A stretch of DNA of 64,000 bases from Paragordius varius (Eukaryota > Nematomorpha). The notes below the pieces were generated by a model that was not told the origin of the DNA, did no database searches, and saw only the letters and a list, made by a program, of their open reading frames with translations. Location of the stretch: positions 6,200,001 through 6,264,000 of the forward strand of contig OZ176050.1 in the NCBI GenBank assembly GCA_964247055.1. Reading direction: 5' to 3'. Of this stretch, positions 38,601-51,300 are shown one piece after another. Both the position numbers and the translations under genes were made by a program. The stretch's first letter is position 1, and each line of letters starts with the position of its first letter.

Positions 38601-39464
38601 AAAATTTGCAGAATAATATGTATTATATATACTACCCTTCTGTAAAAGTTTGTAAAATTTCTTAAAAATGCTTATGATGCGGATATTAAGCCATTTTTCC
38701 CACAAATTGGGTCCATATTTATGAAACATCTGTATTTACTACCACTCTTGGCAAACATAATGCTGTTTTAGGGACATAAGCACAGTCAGGCCTAAATAAA
38801 TTTTTTTAATGTTTATTTTGCGGCTAACCCTACAACCGCTATAATTGGATTTAAATATAAAAATAAGTATAATTGTGACAAGTATCCAAATTTAATTGAG
38901 GAATGGCGTACTAATAGTTAAAACTATTGATTTCAGCTCGAAATGACTCGTATGCCATTGTGTGTATGGATTTTATGAGAAATATAAAATGTCAAGAAGT
39001 TAATTATATCTTCCACCGGGTCAAACCTAGTTTATCATATTTACTTATATATCACACTTTTTGGAAATGCCGTATATTTAAAGTTAAAAATACTTTGTCG
39101 GTTACAAAAAATAAAGAATTACCTTGATTGGCACACAAATCAGGATGATAAGCAAATCAGCTATAGCTAAGCACATGAGAAGTAAATTTGTAGAATTTCG
39201 CATCCTTATGAATGTACTGACAGAAAAAATTACCAAAGAGTTTCCAATCAAACCGATAAGAAACGTAATCGCATAAGCTGTAATAAATGGAATATCCTCT
39301 CTAAGAATGGCAAAAGATTTAGCCTGAGCATATAACATTTCTTCCTCTTCATAAGTCATATTATTATTATTATTATTATTCTCCACGGATGAATTGATTA
39401 AGTTACTATAGTTTAACATTAAAGCTATCCGATTATCCCCCAAAAATTTGTTAAAATATGTCAA
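29187..39464 (-). CDS. Class A (rhodopsin-type) neuropeptide-like GPCR
   Basis: Six exons in gene order: 39123-39464, 32452-32573, 31051-31174, 30566-30780, 30170-30254, 29187-30074. They sum to 1776 nt (591 aa) with matching phases. Seen: an N-terminus with N-glycosylation sites (NYSN, NSSV, NMTY), TM1 with GLIGNSLVIF, TM2 with LAIADLL, TM3 starting FLCK and ending VSVERYIAIKHP (ERY in place of DRY), TM4 SIWTSSFLLAIP, the outer-loop cysteine in IYLCD, TM5 LLLLIPVSIMSY, TM6 IICWSP (CWxP), and TM7 SCINPVVY followed by FRRTF. The C-tail of about 200 residues is rich in Asn and Thr. These features place it among peptide receptors, but I cannot assign the ligand or subfamily. The first intron is about 6.5 kb and splits the frame just after TM2. 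Confidence 0.88.
32091..32195. repeat. Near-perfect palindrome, 105 bp (GPCR intron 1)
   Basis: TTGCCAAATAGTAAATACC at the left end is mirrored by GTATTTACTATTTGGCAA at the right. The arms run about 50 bp with only a few mismatches and a loop of a few bases. It lies in the 6.5-kb GPCR intron, so it would form a hairpin in the pre-mRNA. It is probably a small foldback transposon relic. Confidence 0.8.
35659..35689. repeat. (TA)n microsatellite
   Basis: An uninterrupted run of about 15 TA units in the GPCR intron. Similar runs lie at about 53136-53165 and 57652-57680. Confidence 0.95.
37130..37560. repeat. Old dispersed repeat, copy 3
   Basis: Shares CATCTCAAACTTTAGCCGCCATTTT, AACAGCTTTTTG, GGGACTCTAGAAG and TTCTAGCTCTGGG in order with 13150-13470, and more weakly with 57590-57750. 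Stops occur in all frames; it lies within GPCR intron 1. Confidence 0.5.
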
Positions 39465-42357
39465 TTTTTTAAAATAATTGGAGATATTATTGTAATATTA
39501 TTATATTATTATTAATGGTTTTGCATTGATTTTATCTAGTATATCCATATTTTTTGTATCATACATGGAAGGTTGAAACTCCAAATGACGATATATTAGA
39601 CGTTAGATTAAGCTAATTGATAAGATTCACTCAATTTCATTATCGATACAAAAATGTTGTATGATAGGAAAAACTAGAATATATATTGATAGTTTTTGCA
39701 AAGTGTTGTAAATGATGTTTTGTCCAAATATCAAGAAGTAATATTATTGTCATGTCTGAAAATAATATTTTGGTGATCATTAATAAATCAAAGATGGCTT
39801 TCAAAAACAATACAAAATAATATATAATTTTGATCACTCCATTTTTCATATATATTTATATTAATATCTGATTTTACACTAGTGAAAATAAATCATTGGT
39901 TTGTTCTCTAGTTTATCAATATTGAATGTACAGCTATGTTTTAACTGTGACACACAATAATTATATAGTAATAAATTTTATTGTAACAATAAAAATTTTC
40001 TAAAAAAATATTTTTAAAAAAACGCAAATTCCCATCTACACATCTTATTTATCATAATCATTGAAAAAAACTAATAAGCGAGGTGCATCCACTGTAAATA
40101 TTTTTTTCAAATCTTTGAAGATTTGTTTCCATATAAAAGCGTTTTTACAAAAGAAAATGTTTGTATACATACTATATGTATTTAAATGTAAATTATTATC
40201 CTAAAATTCGATGTAATAAACAAGTCCCCAGAGTCCATGAGTCGGTTATGAATAATATAGTATAAATATCTATTATAACAAAGATTCATATTGAAAGAAA
40301 ATATAATTTGATTGATTTCATATATATCATACATACATTTTACAAAAATGTATGGTTGACTTCAAAATAAAACCATCCAGTATCACCTATATATGACTAT
40401 GAAGCACAAAATAGCATAGAGAGAGTGACAAGGGAGTCATAGATAGACTGCAATAAAAAAAATGGAAAACCCGTTTCTAAAGATCCGATAAAGTGTTTGT
40501 TTAATTAATATTGATGGATAATTTTATAGGCACTTTTACAAAATACTTTTTTGATATTTTTTGCGCATACATATCCTCTCTCACTGTTAATTAGTTAATT
40601 AATTAATTAAAGGAAAAATATCTTCCGAAAAGTGCGCTGAAATAAAACCGGATAATTAATAAAGGATGTATGTGTGCATTTTTATATTTGGATAATTTTT
40701 AAGACAATTATGATATTAGTCTTGTTATATAGAAACATTGCATTTAAATTTAATTAAAATTTTGAAATGGGATTATTATTTGTGCTTAGCGTCATGCTTT
40801 CTAGCTTGATAAGCTATGTTCAAAAAATAGCAATGTGTTTGCTAAAAACTTTTAACATAATGAAATTACATTTTTGAATTAGCATAATTATTATCCATGT
40901 AAATGTGCTCCACTGTATAAACTAATTAAAAACCGCCTCTATTCTATTAATCCTAATAAAAAATATAATAACATACAATGTTAAATAAATATATAATATA
41001 AAATAACTTTGTTAAATTATATTTTGAAAATTACTTTGACTTTGTGGTAACTTTTCAGTAATGCCACGCGTGACAAAACAAGGGTCATGCCAAAGATTCA
41101 ATCCTTTAAAAAATTGTTATGCAGAGGCTACCAAACAAAAAAAACGGGAAGTCCTTGTTCTCAAAAAAAAATTATTCGCATTTGGCTAAAAAAATTTCAA
41201 ATATTTTAAAAATTATCGAAAAAATTTTATTAAATTTTAACACCGGGTGAATGTAATCAAAGCTGATAGTTGATTGTATATGTATAGTCTTTGTCTAATG
41301 TCTGGTCATTTTATCCGTATAGAAGCTGCTTGTAATATTTGCGATCCTGATAGGCGTTATCATCAATGTTGGCAACACTTAAATCATAGTTTTTTGCTTT
41401 CATTTGTTTATAATTGTATTTTTTACAAGTATATACACTACTCCCACTATGCTTCCTCAAAATATTTTGTTAAATAATATGATAAAATTAACATATGCGG
41501 TTATATATACACTGTTTTGGCTGAGCAATTTTAATATCCAATTACTAACTATATATTTTTGCTACTGACCATGAAAAACTTTTATTTTTCGGAAAAACCA
41601 TATATGGGGTAGGGAAATCTTAATAGAATGACTTGTTTTGAGAAGAACTTTGTTATTTTCGCATATTGTATAAAATAAGAATATCAATTTTGAATTGGCT
41701 TACATATTTAATAAATTTGCTTTTAAGTTATTATCGTTTTCAACCCTTGAGTGGCGTACATTCTGTTTAAAAAACGATTCGTTAGGCTCCCACAAATATT
41801 TTAAATATATTGATTAGGTACTGAATTCAATGATCTAATACAGAAGTATCAAACGTGCGGCCCTTTGAGATATTAGCCTAAGGAAAATTCGGAAAATTAG
41901 CAATCATATACAATCTCACAATTCGAATAACAGGTTCACAAAATCTTAGTAATATTAATTCCTTAATCATATTTTGCTATTATTATAATTGAAACAAAGC
42001 AAAAATTAATAAATTATATATTAGGAATAATTTATTACCATTTTTCACAGTCTTATGCGTCAAATATAATATTTATTAATGCCTCTATATTTTTCAAATG
42101 CGGCCTGCGAAACCATGTGTATTGCTACAATGACTAAAAAATCTTTAAACTCAACATTGACTTGTCATACAAATTGAATTATTATAAACTATGATAAATA
42201 TTTATTAATGCATATGTATCCATATAATTTAATTATTTGAGACTAGATTATTTTTGAATAGGAATGTTTTAGGTAATATACAAATATATTTAAATAAAAT
42301 TATCACAATATTAATTGAGTCGGATTAGTAGAGATGTGAGAGAAGTAACATAATAAT
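39465..42357. other. Intergenic stretch, no gene seen
   Basis: About 2.9 kb between the GPCR start and the SLC12 stop. Very AT-rich with short simple-sequence patches (for example TTAATTAATTAATTAA near 40600). A fragment at about 41850-42115 with GTGCGGCCC and ATGCGGCCTGCG in loosely mirrored positions may be a decayed hAT-type element. On the minus strand AATAAA (42201-42206 as TTTATT) lies about 150 nt beyond the SLC12 stop and may be its poly(A) signal. Confidence 0.5.
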
Positions 42358-45300
42358 TTATGAGTAAAAAGTTAAAACACTTTCCTGGTTGCCACGTATC
42401 ATAAGGGTTGGTGGTAAATTTTGAGTCATAATTTCAAGCCAGGACATGTACAATGCTGCTGACATGCCCTTTCGTGGTATCGGTAATGTTCTGTTTATGC
42501 AAAATAAAATTTATATTATATATATAAAGGGGAAAATGAGCTAGCTCTATACTCTGCAAAAAATTTAAATAAAAGTTAGTTCTTGATATTATTAAGCAGT
42601 AAATCCGATAAGCCGCATTTCAACCATATTTTAATCAAATTAAGCATGTACTTGTTGATCATCGTCGCTCTACTGATTATTATTCATTAAGCCGATTAAA
42701 ATATTGAGATGTATTTTGCCATACTATTTCATTTATTAATTATGGATTGCATTATTTATCATTAAATATAAACTACTTTCATAAAAAGGTATAATACCTC
42801 TATCGATTTGGGTCAACAATTTTTGAATAAAAAAAACTACAGAAAAACGAATAAAAATGTTACATAACAAAACCTTTGGCTGAACTCAGAAAAGAAAAAT
42901 ATAATATATCAGTAGAAGGGAATATTAATACATAAATATTAGATTGGCATTTTGAGAATGTTGTTGTAATAGCTCTTGTAACCGAATATGCCTTTGAGAT
43001 TTTTCATTCATTGATTCATATTCTGCATCCGTTATCATGCCAGGTTTGTAATTTGGGTCTTCTCGATTCATACATCGATACGGTTCAATTATTTTTTCGA
43101 ATCGTTGAACCCTACAATTTATTAAATAAATTATGAAAACAACAATTAGTCAATCTTTCTAAAGTTTGCTAAAATACATGTACTCAACAAAATTATAGCA
43201 AACATAAAGTTGACATATATGTATCATTCGTATAATATTTAAATTAAAACAGATCTATCCTTTTTTTAAAGATATACAATATTTAAGATATTTGACAAAT
43301 ATAAATTATTTTTTTAACATTTAAAATTAAATTGTATAAAAAAATAAATTTAACACATTTTTAAAAAAGATATATTGACTTACGTTTCTTCTTGAGGCGG
43401 TTTATAAATATCGGGAATGATGAAAACATCGGTGTAATCTATGCGAAATTTGGTCAACATGCTGGCAAAACTAAAATAAATTAATATTTTATATAAATAA
43501 TAAGATTTAAAAGCAATTGACTTCCATTGATAAAAATCACAAATGTAGTTAAAAATAATAAACTTGTCATGTATAATATCAACATCTTTTTCATCGTGGC
43601 TCAGGGCATAAAATCGTACTTTAAGGTTTTGCCAATTTTCTCTTTGAGAGATAATATATGGCAACAAAATGGTCAAACCTAAATAAAAAAATTATATACC
43701 TAATTATTAATCGCATAAATATTTTAAAATAACTTTGCAGAAAATTAATATTTTTAAAACACGGCATTTTTTAGCCTTTGGCCGAGAATTTCTTGAAATG
43801 GAATCATTTTAATTTAAATTGTTTTTACCAACGGCAATGCATAAATAAATACATTGATTTATTAAAGAATAGAAATTTGAAATATATAAATTAATCAATC
43901 TATCATACCCATTGTAAAAAAATGGATAACAAGCCGTGAATTAACAAAAATGAAAAAAATATAAATAGAATAAGCCACAGAAATATATCTATCATTCTTT
44001 TTCGGGCCAGTTTATTGGAAAATTATGTCCTAAATAAACTAGACTCTAAATTAAATCAGATAAAAAACACAAATTAGTTTTGGAAAATGTAGCGAAAGGT
44101 TATTGATATATTATAAAAATAAAATAAAAACGGTTTTAAGAATTAAACCATTTAAATACTATACCTCCATCGTCAAAAAGCCACCAAATATCGAGGGAGC
44201 CTCGTTTTTGTCGCACACGGAAATAATTATTGTAATAGGTTTGTAAACCTTTAATACGATACATTTCGGATGGATTGTTTGAATGATGGAAACTATATTT
44301 GATAATGTGTGACAATCTGCGTGATCTTCTCTATAAAATATTTAAATTATAAGAAAATTATTTCCAATTTAACAATTGAGTTGTTATTAATAAGATTAAA
44401 AGTTGGCTAACTTTAATATCTTTCAGACTTATGATACTAGTTCGGTTCTGGTTTGAATGGGGTTTCGCAAAATTTATTAGGGATTTTGATTGTGTTACTT
44501 TCTTTTTTGCCATTTTGGGGGATATGTTACAAATTTTTTGAAGCATGGCTAAAACATATAAACATAGATTCCTCAAATTTTTCGCAAAAGATGATCTAAA
44601 AACTAAAAAAAATTTGCTTACGAGAATTAAATTTATATTTTTTTATAAATTTCGTTCTCCTTAGCATTAAGAACAATATATTAAATGTTACTTTTTTGGG
44701 GTGAAAGCCTAAATTCAGTTCCATCAAACGATACCCTCAAAGTTTTATGGTCCTCGATTTCTTCAGATTTTGGGGTTGATGTTTCTGGATGATTTGCTAA
44801 AAATTTAATATTCCTTGCATAAAAACATCATAGTATCAAATATAATATTAAGGATATTGCACCAATATTAAAATCCGGTATAAAGGAAGGCGTCAAAAAA
44901 TGTATAGTATTATTATTTAGTTAATCATTATGTAAAATATAATTATTCAACTATCCCGACGTCCAGATTTGTTGACCGTAGACCCCGTTCACAATACCAT
45001 TACATATATTTATATATAATATTTTATAAGTAGAATAATAATAGAGATTTCAATGATTTTTAATAAAGTTTATAAAAATCTAGTTCTCATTATTACAAAT
45101 ATAATAACGGGAAAAAGAAGGTTAGTAATTATATATTATTTATTATATATTCAACATTTATTTCGAATAAATATTCTTTGCATTATGGATTAGGCTGAAT
45201 CAGTATGTTTTAGAATGATATAATATAATATCAGCAAATTAATAATAAATTTATTAATGAATTTTCGTTAGATTTAAACTAGGGGCCATTTCAAAAACAA

Positions 45301-48300
45301 ATAAAAATATATTTTTATAATATTTAATTAATTGATGAACAGTTAGGGCAATTACCATTTTAAAAAAGAAATCAAAATAATAAATATTACGGGTAGCTTC
45401 AATGGTCGTTGCAATTTCTTGATTTTGAGATATTTTAGATTGTTGGGAGCCTTCATTTTCATCTTTGTGAGATTTATTAGCAGCTATTCCACTATCCTCT
45501 TCATAATTGTTATTAATATCATGTTGATGGTGTATATCACTGGACGAATCAATAGTTATAGATGGTAAACTTTCAGAAAAATTTTTCTTTGGTGGTGTAA
45601 TCATTTCAAGGTTACTATTTTTACCGCGCATTTTTCCATCAATACTGAATCGCACTTCACCCGTTTGATAACTTTTTTCTTGAGCAGAATCTACATTCCA
45701 AACACAAATGTTCTTTAATAAATTATTATGGCTTGGCATATGTATGAAAATAAAAATTATAAGATAATTCAAATTAAGAATTTGAGATGATTGAACCAAA
45801 TTTTAATTACAAATTGGAAACGAACCCATTAGCAATTAATACGGTTTAACCCATACTGGATTAGATCTATTATGCTTTGTTATCTTTTTATATAAAATAT
45901 ATGTAATTTTGTTTTTTAAATTTAGAGAAAAGTAGTTCGCAAAAAATTGGTGTTTATATGTTTATATTTTTTAACTCACAGTAGATTTATAATAACAAAA
46001 TAAACCGTCATTTGATCCAAATTATTTTTTTAAAATTTGGACCGGAATCAGATGGTCGGAAACCGTTTTATTTCTTATAAATATGTTGAGCTATGTGAAA
46101 CCTAAACTTGTGACAAAAAATGACTTGGATCCGTTAAAAACGTTCCACTTTCGATCCTAGGATTTAACGTAGCTTAAATTATCAAACATATCAATAATAT
46201 TCAAATGCAAATTGTTATATACCATCAGTATCTAAAAAGACATCATTATCAAAACATTTTGTATTGCTGGTGGGTGATGGTAGGGGTGAAACGCTTGCCG
46301 TCTTAGATACTAAATCATAATTTTTGGACCGTCTTCGCATAAACCCAGATTGAATTGTTTTAGTAGTCATATCCCCATTCTTGGATAGCTGTTTTAAGTG
46401 AGGCGATGAGATAGAGGGTCGATGTTTGATAGGACACATAAAAAGTCCAAAAGGCATACGTAGGATACCAACTGATAATCGGATATCAAAAGCATCACTA
46501 TACGAAATTAAAGATAGAATCTACCATTAAATAATTAAAAAAAAATCTTTCATTTGCCAATGTAAATATGCAATAATGCATCCAGGTTTAAACTATCATC
46601 TCTTTAATTAGGGCCAAACATTAAAACAGTTAAAACTTTATTTAACAAAAAATGAATCACTATGAAACAATGAAAAAATCTAAAATATATATAAACTATA
46701 AATATATTTTGACTGCAGGATTAAGTTGTCATTTCTCTATAATAAGTCAATTAATCATAGTTTATTATGATTATATGTTAATAATAAAAAGGTAAAAAAT
46801 TACTGTATGATATTAAAATATTCCAGGACGGTGGACATTTCTTGAGATTGCCATTCATTCATGTAACCCATAAGCAGGAGATTCGGTCTCATACGGCCTA
46901 AACCCGAAACCTGAAAATATAAATTACGATGCATTTTTTAGAATTTGAGTATTTTTAGGTTTTTTAGGTGTTATTTTCGTGACGATAAATATTTGTTTTA
47001 TTCAAAAAATAATTAAATTGTGTAATTTTGGTAATTATGCAAAAATTTATTATAGTAATTATAGAAAGTGATTAAAACTTATGTATAAAAATATATCAAT
47101 TATAATCTTCCGGAACCAGTTATAATCAATATTAAAAACTGTAAAAACGCAAAAATCAGAAACATTTTATTGGTTTATGCCTTCTATACATTTCTTTACC
47201 GATCATTTTTGCAAATTTGAGCCAGATTTAATATAACCGTAGGGCAAAGATATAAAATTGAAATTTGAGTATAATAAAAATACCTGTAGTAAGCCACGCA
47301 CACCCTCTTTCACATCCCGAGCAATAATGGGATTATAAAGCGCCTTAACATGTTTTTGAGCCAAAAAATCATATATTTTGTCCTTATTGATTCCCTTGAT
47401 TGATTCATCCGGATTCTAAATTTGAACACAAAAAACCATTATTACTATTAATTTTAAACGAGTTATGTATGTTGTTAGTGTTCACTAAAACTATACTCAC
47501 CAAAATAACATGGCCACATATCAATAAGCTAAGATTTTTGGTTAACAAATTAGCGAAATCCAAAAATGCAGGACGATTTCTAGGATCACCGGTTAAAGCA
47601 AGTATTTGGGGTCTACACATAAAGTTGAAACATTATAATTAAAATTTTTATTATATATTTAATACACTTTTGTAATTATTTAGATATATACTTGTAATTT
47701 TTGATGTGTTCCTCGGTTTGATTTAGTTTATATAAAAAGTTCAAGGCATTTTTATACACATGAGCTTGAGTTGACGATCCCCAATTTATGTCTAAATCAA
47801 GTATTAATATATTAGCAATAATTTTTTAAACAACATTGTATACATAAGTTCCACAAGGATTTAACTCGACTAAGACAAAACAAAGACAGATCTAATTATA
47901 ATTAATTAAGCGAGAAGTGATATTTGCTTGCTATAAAATGATTAGCTTTTACATTAATAATATGATAAATGGCATACTTGGTTTTTTGTAACGAATATAG
48001 CCATATAAAAGTGATATGAAGATAAAGGTTATGAGAGTGGCCCACCATTTGATCAAAAACATTGATAGCACACATAAAAATCCACCCAATAAACTGACCC
48101 ATGGATTGAAATATTTGAAACCAGGTCGGAATCCTAATAAATATAATATGGTTCAACAAACTATTTATAAATTTTGGTAGGTATTATATTGCAATAAATA
48201 TGAAAAAAACGTCATCTTTTGTCTTTTGGATATAACAAGAACCTTTAATTGAAATTTGGAAACAAAAAATAAATAAAGTTAGTTGTTAAAATATTTACCA

Positions 48301-51300
48301 ATTGAATTTGATATAGATGCGTCGAAACAGGAATAATTGATAAGCGCATAAGCCATGAGATAAAAATTGGATATGATTGGTGCTATTATGTTTAGATCAC
48401 CTAATAAAGCAGTTTAATCATACTAATCATTTTTAATGTGCATTAAATAAGTTACACTATATAAAATGCTAATAAAAATGTCATCATTTTATTTATCTGT
48501 ATAAAATATATAGCCAGGGTTGAGTTTTGGACCATTCAAAAAATATAAGCCGGTAGTGACCACCAGAATACCAAAGATACAAACATATGTTTAAGCCAAA
48601 TAAAACGAAATTCGCTTTTTTTACTGTTAACGTTTTAATAAAAATTGATAAAATTAAAAATTTCTCATTAGATACAATAACTAATTTTTTAATCGGGCGA
48701 TAAACCTATGTTAAAGGTTTGACTGGTATTATTAAAAGCGGTCACAGTCACTGTAAGGAGTAACCCAACATCTCAAAAAATTTATAAAACGACAAACTAA
48801 ATGTAACGTTTCCAAGACAATACGACAATATAGAATATATATATATATATACAAAATAACGATAATTTAATTTTGTCCCTTAAAAACAAATATTACAAAC
48901 TATAAATCTTTTTAAAAAGATTCACGGTTATTTATACATAAAATAAAATATGAAAAATATATAAATTATGTTTCTAAAAATTGTAATTTACCCAACAATA
49001 TAAATAAAACGGCGATGAAAAAGGCCAACACATACAAACGATATGGATCATCATTCTTTTTCGTTCCCACTGCAAGGACATCGATATACGGAAAGATTTT
49101 ATCCCGACATAATGCCTATACAAACATATATATATATATCTATTTACCATTATAAAAGATTATCAAAACAAAATTATCAATTATGTCATTTTCGCCCTTA
49201 GCTGTTAAAGGTTTAATTTGGTCCGTTGTTATGCAGGGACTAGTCCCATAGTTAATTTTGTATTATACGTCAATTTTTCATCACTACATAATGCTAAAAC
49301 ATGTAAAAAATTTATACCTGAAAAACTTTGGAGGCCCCGACCAAACAGGCAAGAGCCGACGATAAAGTAGCTGAAAATATACCAGCTGTTATTATAGGAC
49401 CAAACCAGGATATCATTTCTGCAGCCTAAAAAATTAACAAACGTTCCATAGAATTTTGAAAAATCGTTATACTTTAAATATGTAAAATTTAAAATCTAAT
49501 TTAAGACTCTACAATTTATATTAATTTAGCGGGGTATATTTCATTATAATAACTTGGTAATCATATAAAAGTCCATATTTGCAATTCTGAGTTTCCCCAC
49601 ATCTCCGTAAAGCACTGTTTGGAGCTTCTAATTGAGCAATGGTGAGAGGTATTCTTGTGTTATTTCTTAAATTATAAAATTTTGTATTATTCAATATTTG
49701 TCAATAAAATATTTTGATTTTATTGAACATTTTTATAAGGTAAAATGGATTGTCCATTCGTATAAGGGCGGTCAGTTTATCTCTTCTCCAGATTTTTTTG
49801 CTTTCCTGGATTTATTTTCGGAAGCCTCTAGTAAATCTTTAGTTCTGTCTGATTGATTAGTGATGATATTACATTGTCCCATTCTGTCTGAGGGCCTGTT
49901 TTAAAATCTGTTTTTTCTCCACATTCATGAATCCATACATGCTAATTAATCGCTTAACAGCTCATGGAAGTCCCCCTAATATACATCCCTAACTTGGGTT
50001 GGGCTCGTCGACGGTATTAAGATGAAGTCAATTTGTGTTGGACATTTTCCCGTGAAATGTAGGTGTGCTTAATATTTACAGAATTCAAGGAGATTGCTAG
50101 GGAAGTTTGTGTTTTTAAGACCAAAGTAGCCACTGCATTTGAAAAGGCGTCTCTACGTTTAATTAAAAAGATTTGTTTCTAATAAACTTAAGGATTTTGA
50201 TATAGGTAATTAAGTGAATTAGTTTGATATATAATATCAGTGGTGCCAAGTCAGGGATGTATGTTGTGAGGACTTTTATGAGCTGTTAAGCGATCATAAA
50301 CCATTATGTATCGAAGTCATGGGTAAAATTGGGAAAAAACATATCAAAACAGGCCCTCCGACAGAATTGCACATATAATATCATCACTAATCAATCAAAC
50401 AAGCTAGGTCTTTCATCGAAAAGGCTATCCGTCATTTGTCAATAATTTATACATTGTAACAAAATGCAAAAAGTATTAAAGGCTATCAAATAAATTAATC
50501 TCGATACATAAAAAAAAATTCAAATTTTACAACACAATTGTTTAGAAGTTTGAATCAAACTCTTACTCAAAAGTGTATAAATCTATAATATTTCCACTAG
50601 CCTCCCGTAACATAACTGAACCGAAAGTCCAGATTAAGAATAAATAAGATATTGCACTCAATACAATGGCTGCAAAAGTTCCTTTTGGAATCGATTGCTG
50701 AGCATCCTATAAAAATAATTAATAATTATTTTTTATATTTTATGAGAATAATCGAAAGAAAGCAATTAATCAAAATATTTTACCTTTAAATCGCCAGATA
50801 TATTAGCACCAGCCAATATTCCAGTGGCAGATGGGAAATAAATTGCAAAAATTGAGAAAAAGGAAGCACCTTTTTGGAAATCCGAAAAAAAGTTTTCTTT
50901 GAATAAGGTTCCTGGCATAATATAAATAAAATTTGATATATTACAGAAAGGTTTTATAACTAAAAATTTTATAATTGGTCATATAATTTAAATAAATATT
51001 CAAACTGCTATATCCAAGTAATCCTTTTGATTTCTTTATTTGCGGAATCGGAAGCACAGTTCCCAAAAAGTAATTGAGAAAAGCTAAAAGAAGTAGGATT
51101 AGAAATCCAATTTGCGCCTAGATTTATGGAGATTTTTTTAATTTATAATTTTATTAATAAACCACTTTAAAACAACAAACCAATCAAATGTTTGACTAAT
51201 AATCTTTCCAAATATCATAAAAAGCGTTTTTATTTAATACATACCTGGTCAAAAGGGGTAATACTAAATGTTATTTATAAAAAATTAAACTTTATTTATA

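Larger units (their letters stand above)
32574..39122 (-). other. GPCR intron 1, about 6.5 kb, no exon seen
   Basis: AT-rich, with no frame showing protein similarity. It contains an old dispersed-repeat piece around 37130-37560, similar landmarks near 36040-36200, an isolated CAGTGGTTCCCAAA tip at 34937 typical of hAT elements but without a visible partner, and a (TA)n run at about 35659-35689. Its size contrasts sharply with the 23-nt introns in neighbouring genes. Confidence 0.6.

Noticed and set aside
41274-41477. 67-codon plus-strand ORF
   Set aside because: No splice context or recognisable similarity, and it lies in AT-rich intergenic DNA; probably chance.
45356-45390. SLC12 exon 20 extended to a donor at 45354
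   Set aside because: That donor ends in phase 0 and would create a stop in exon 21. The donor at 45389-45390 ends in phase 1 and joins exon 21 correctly.
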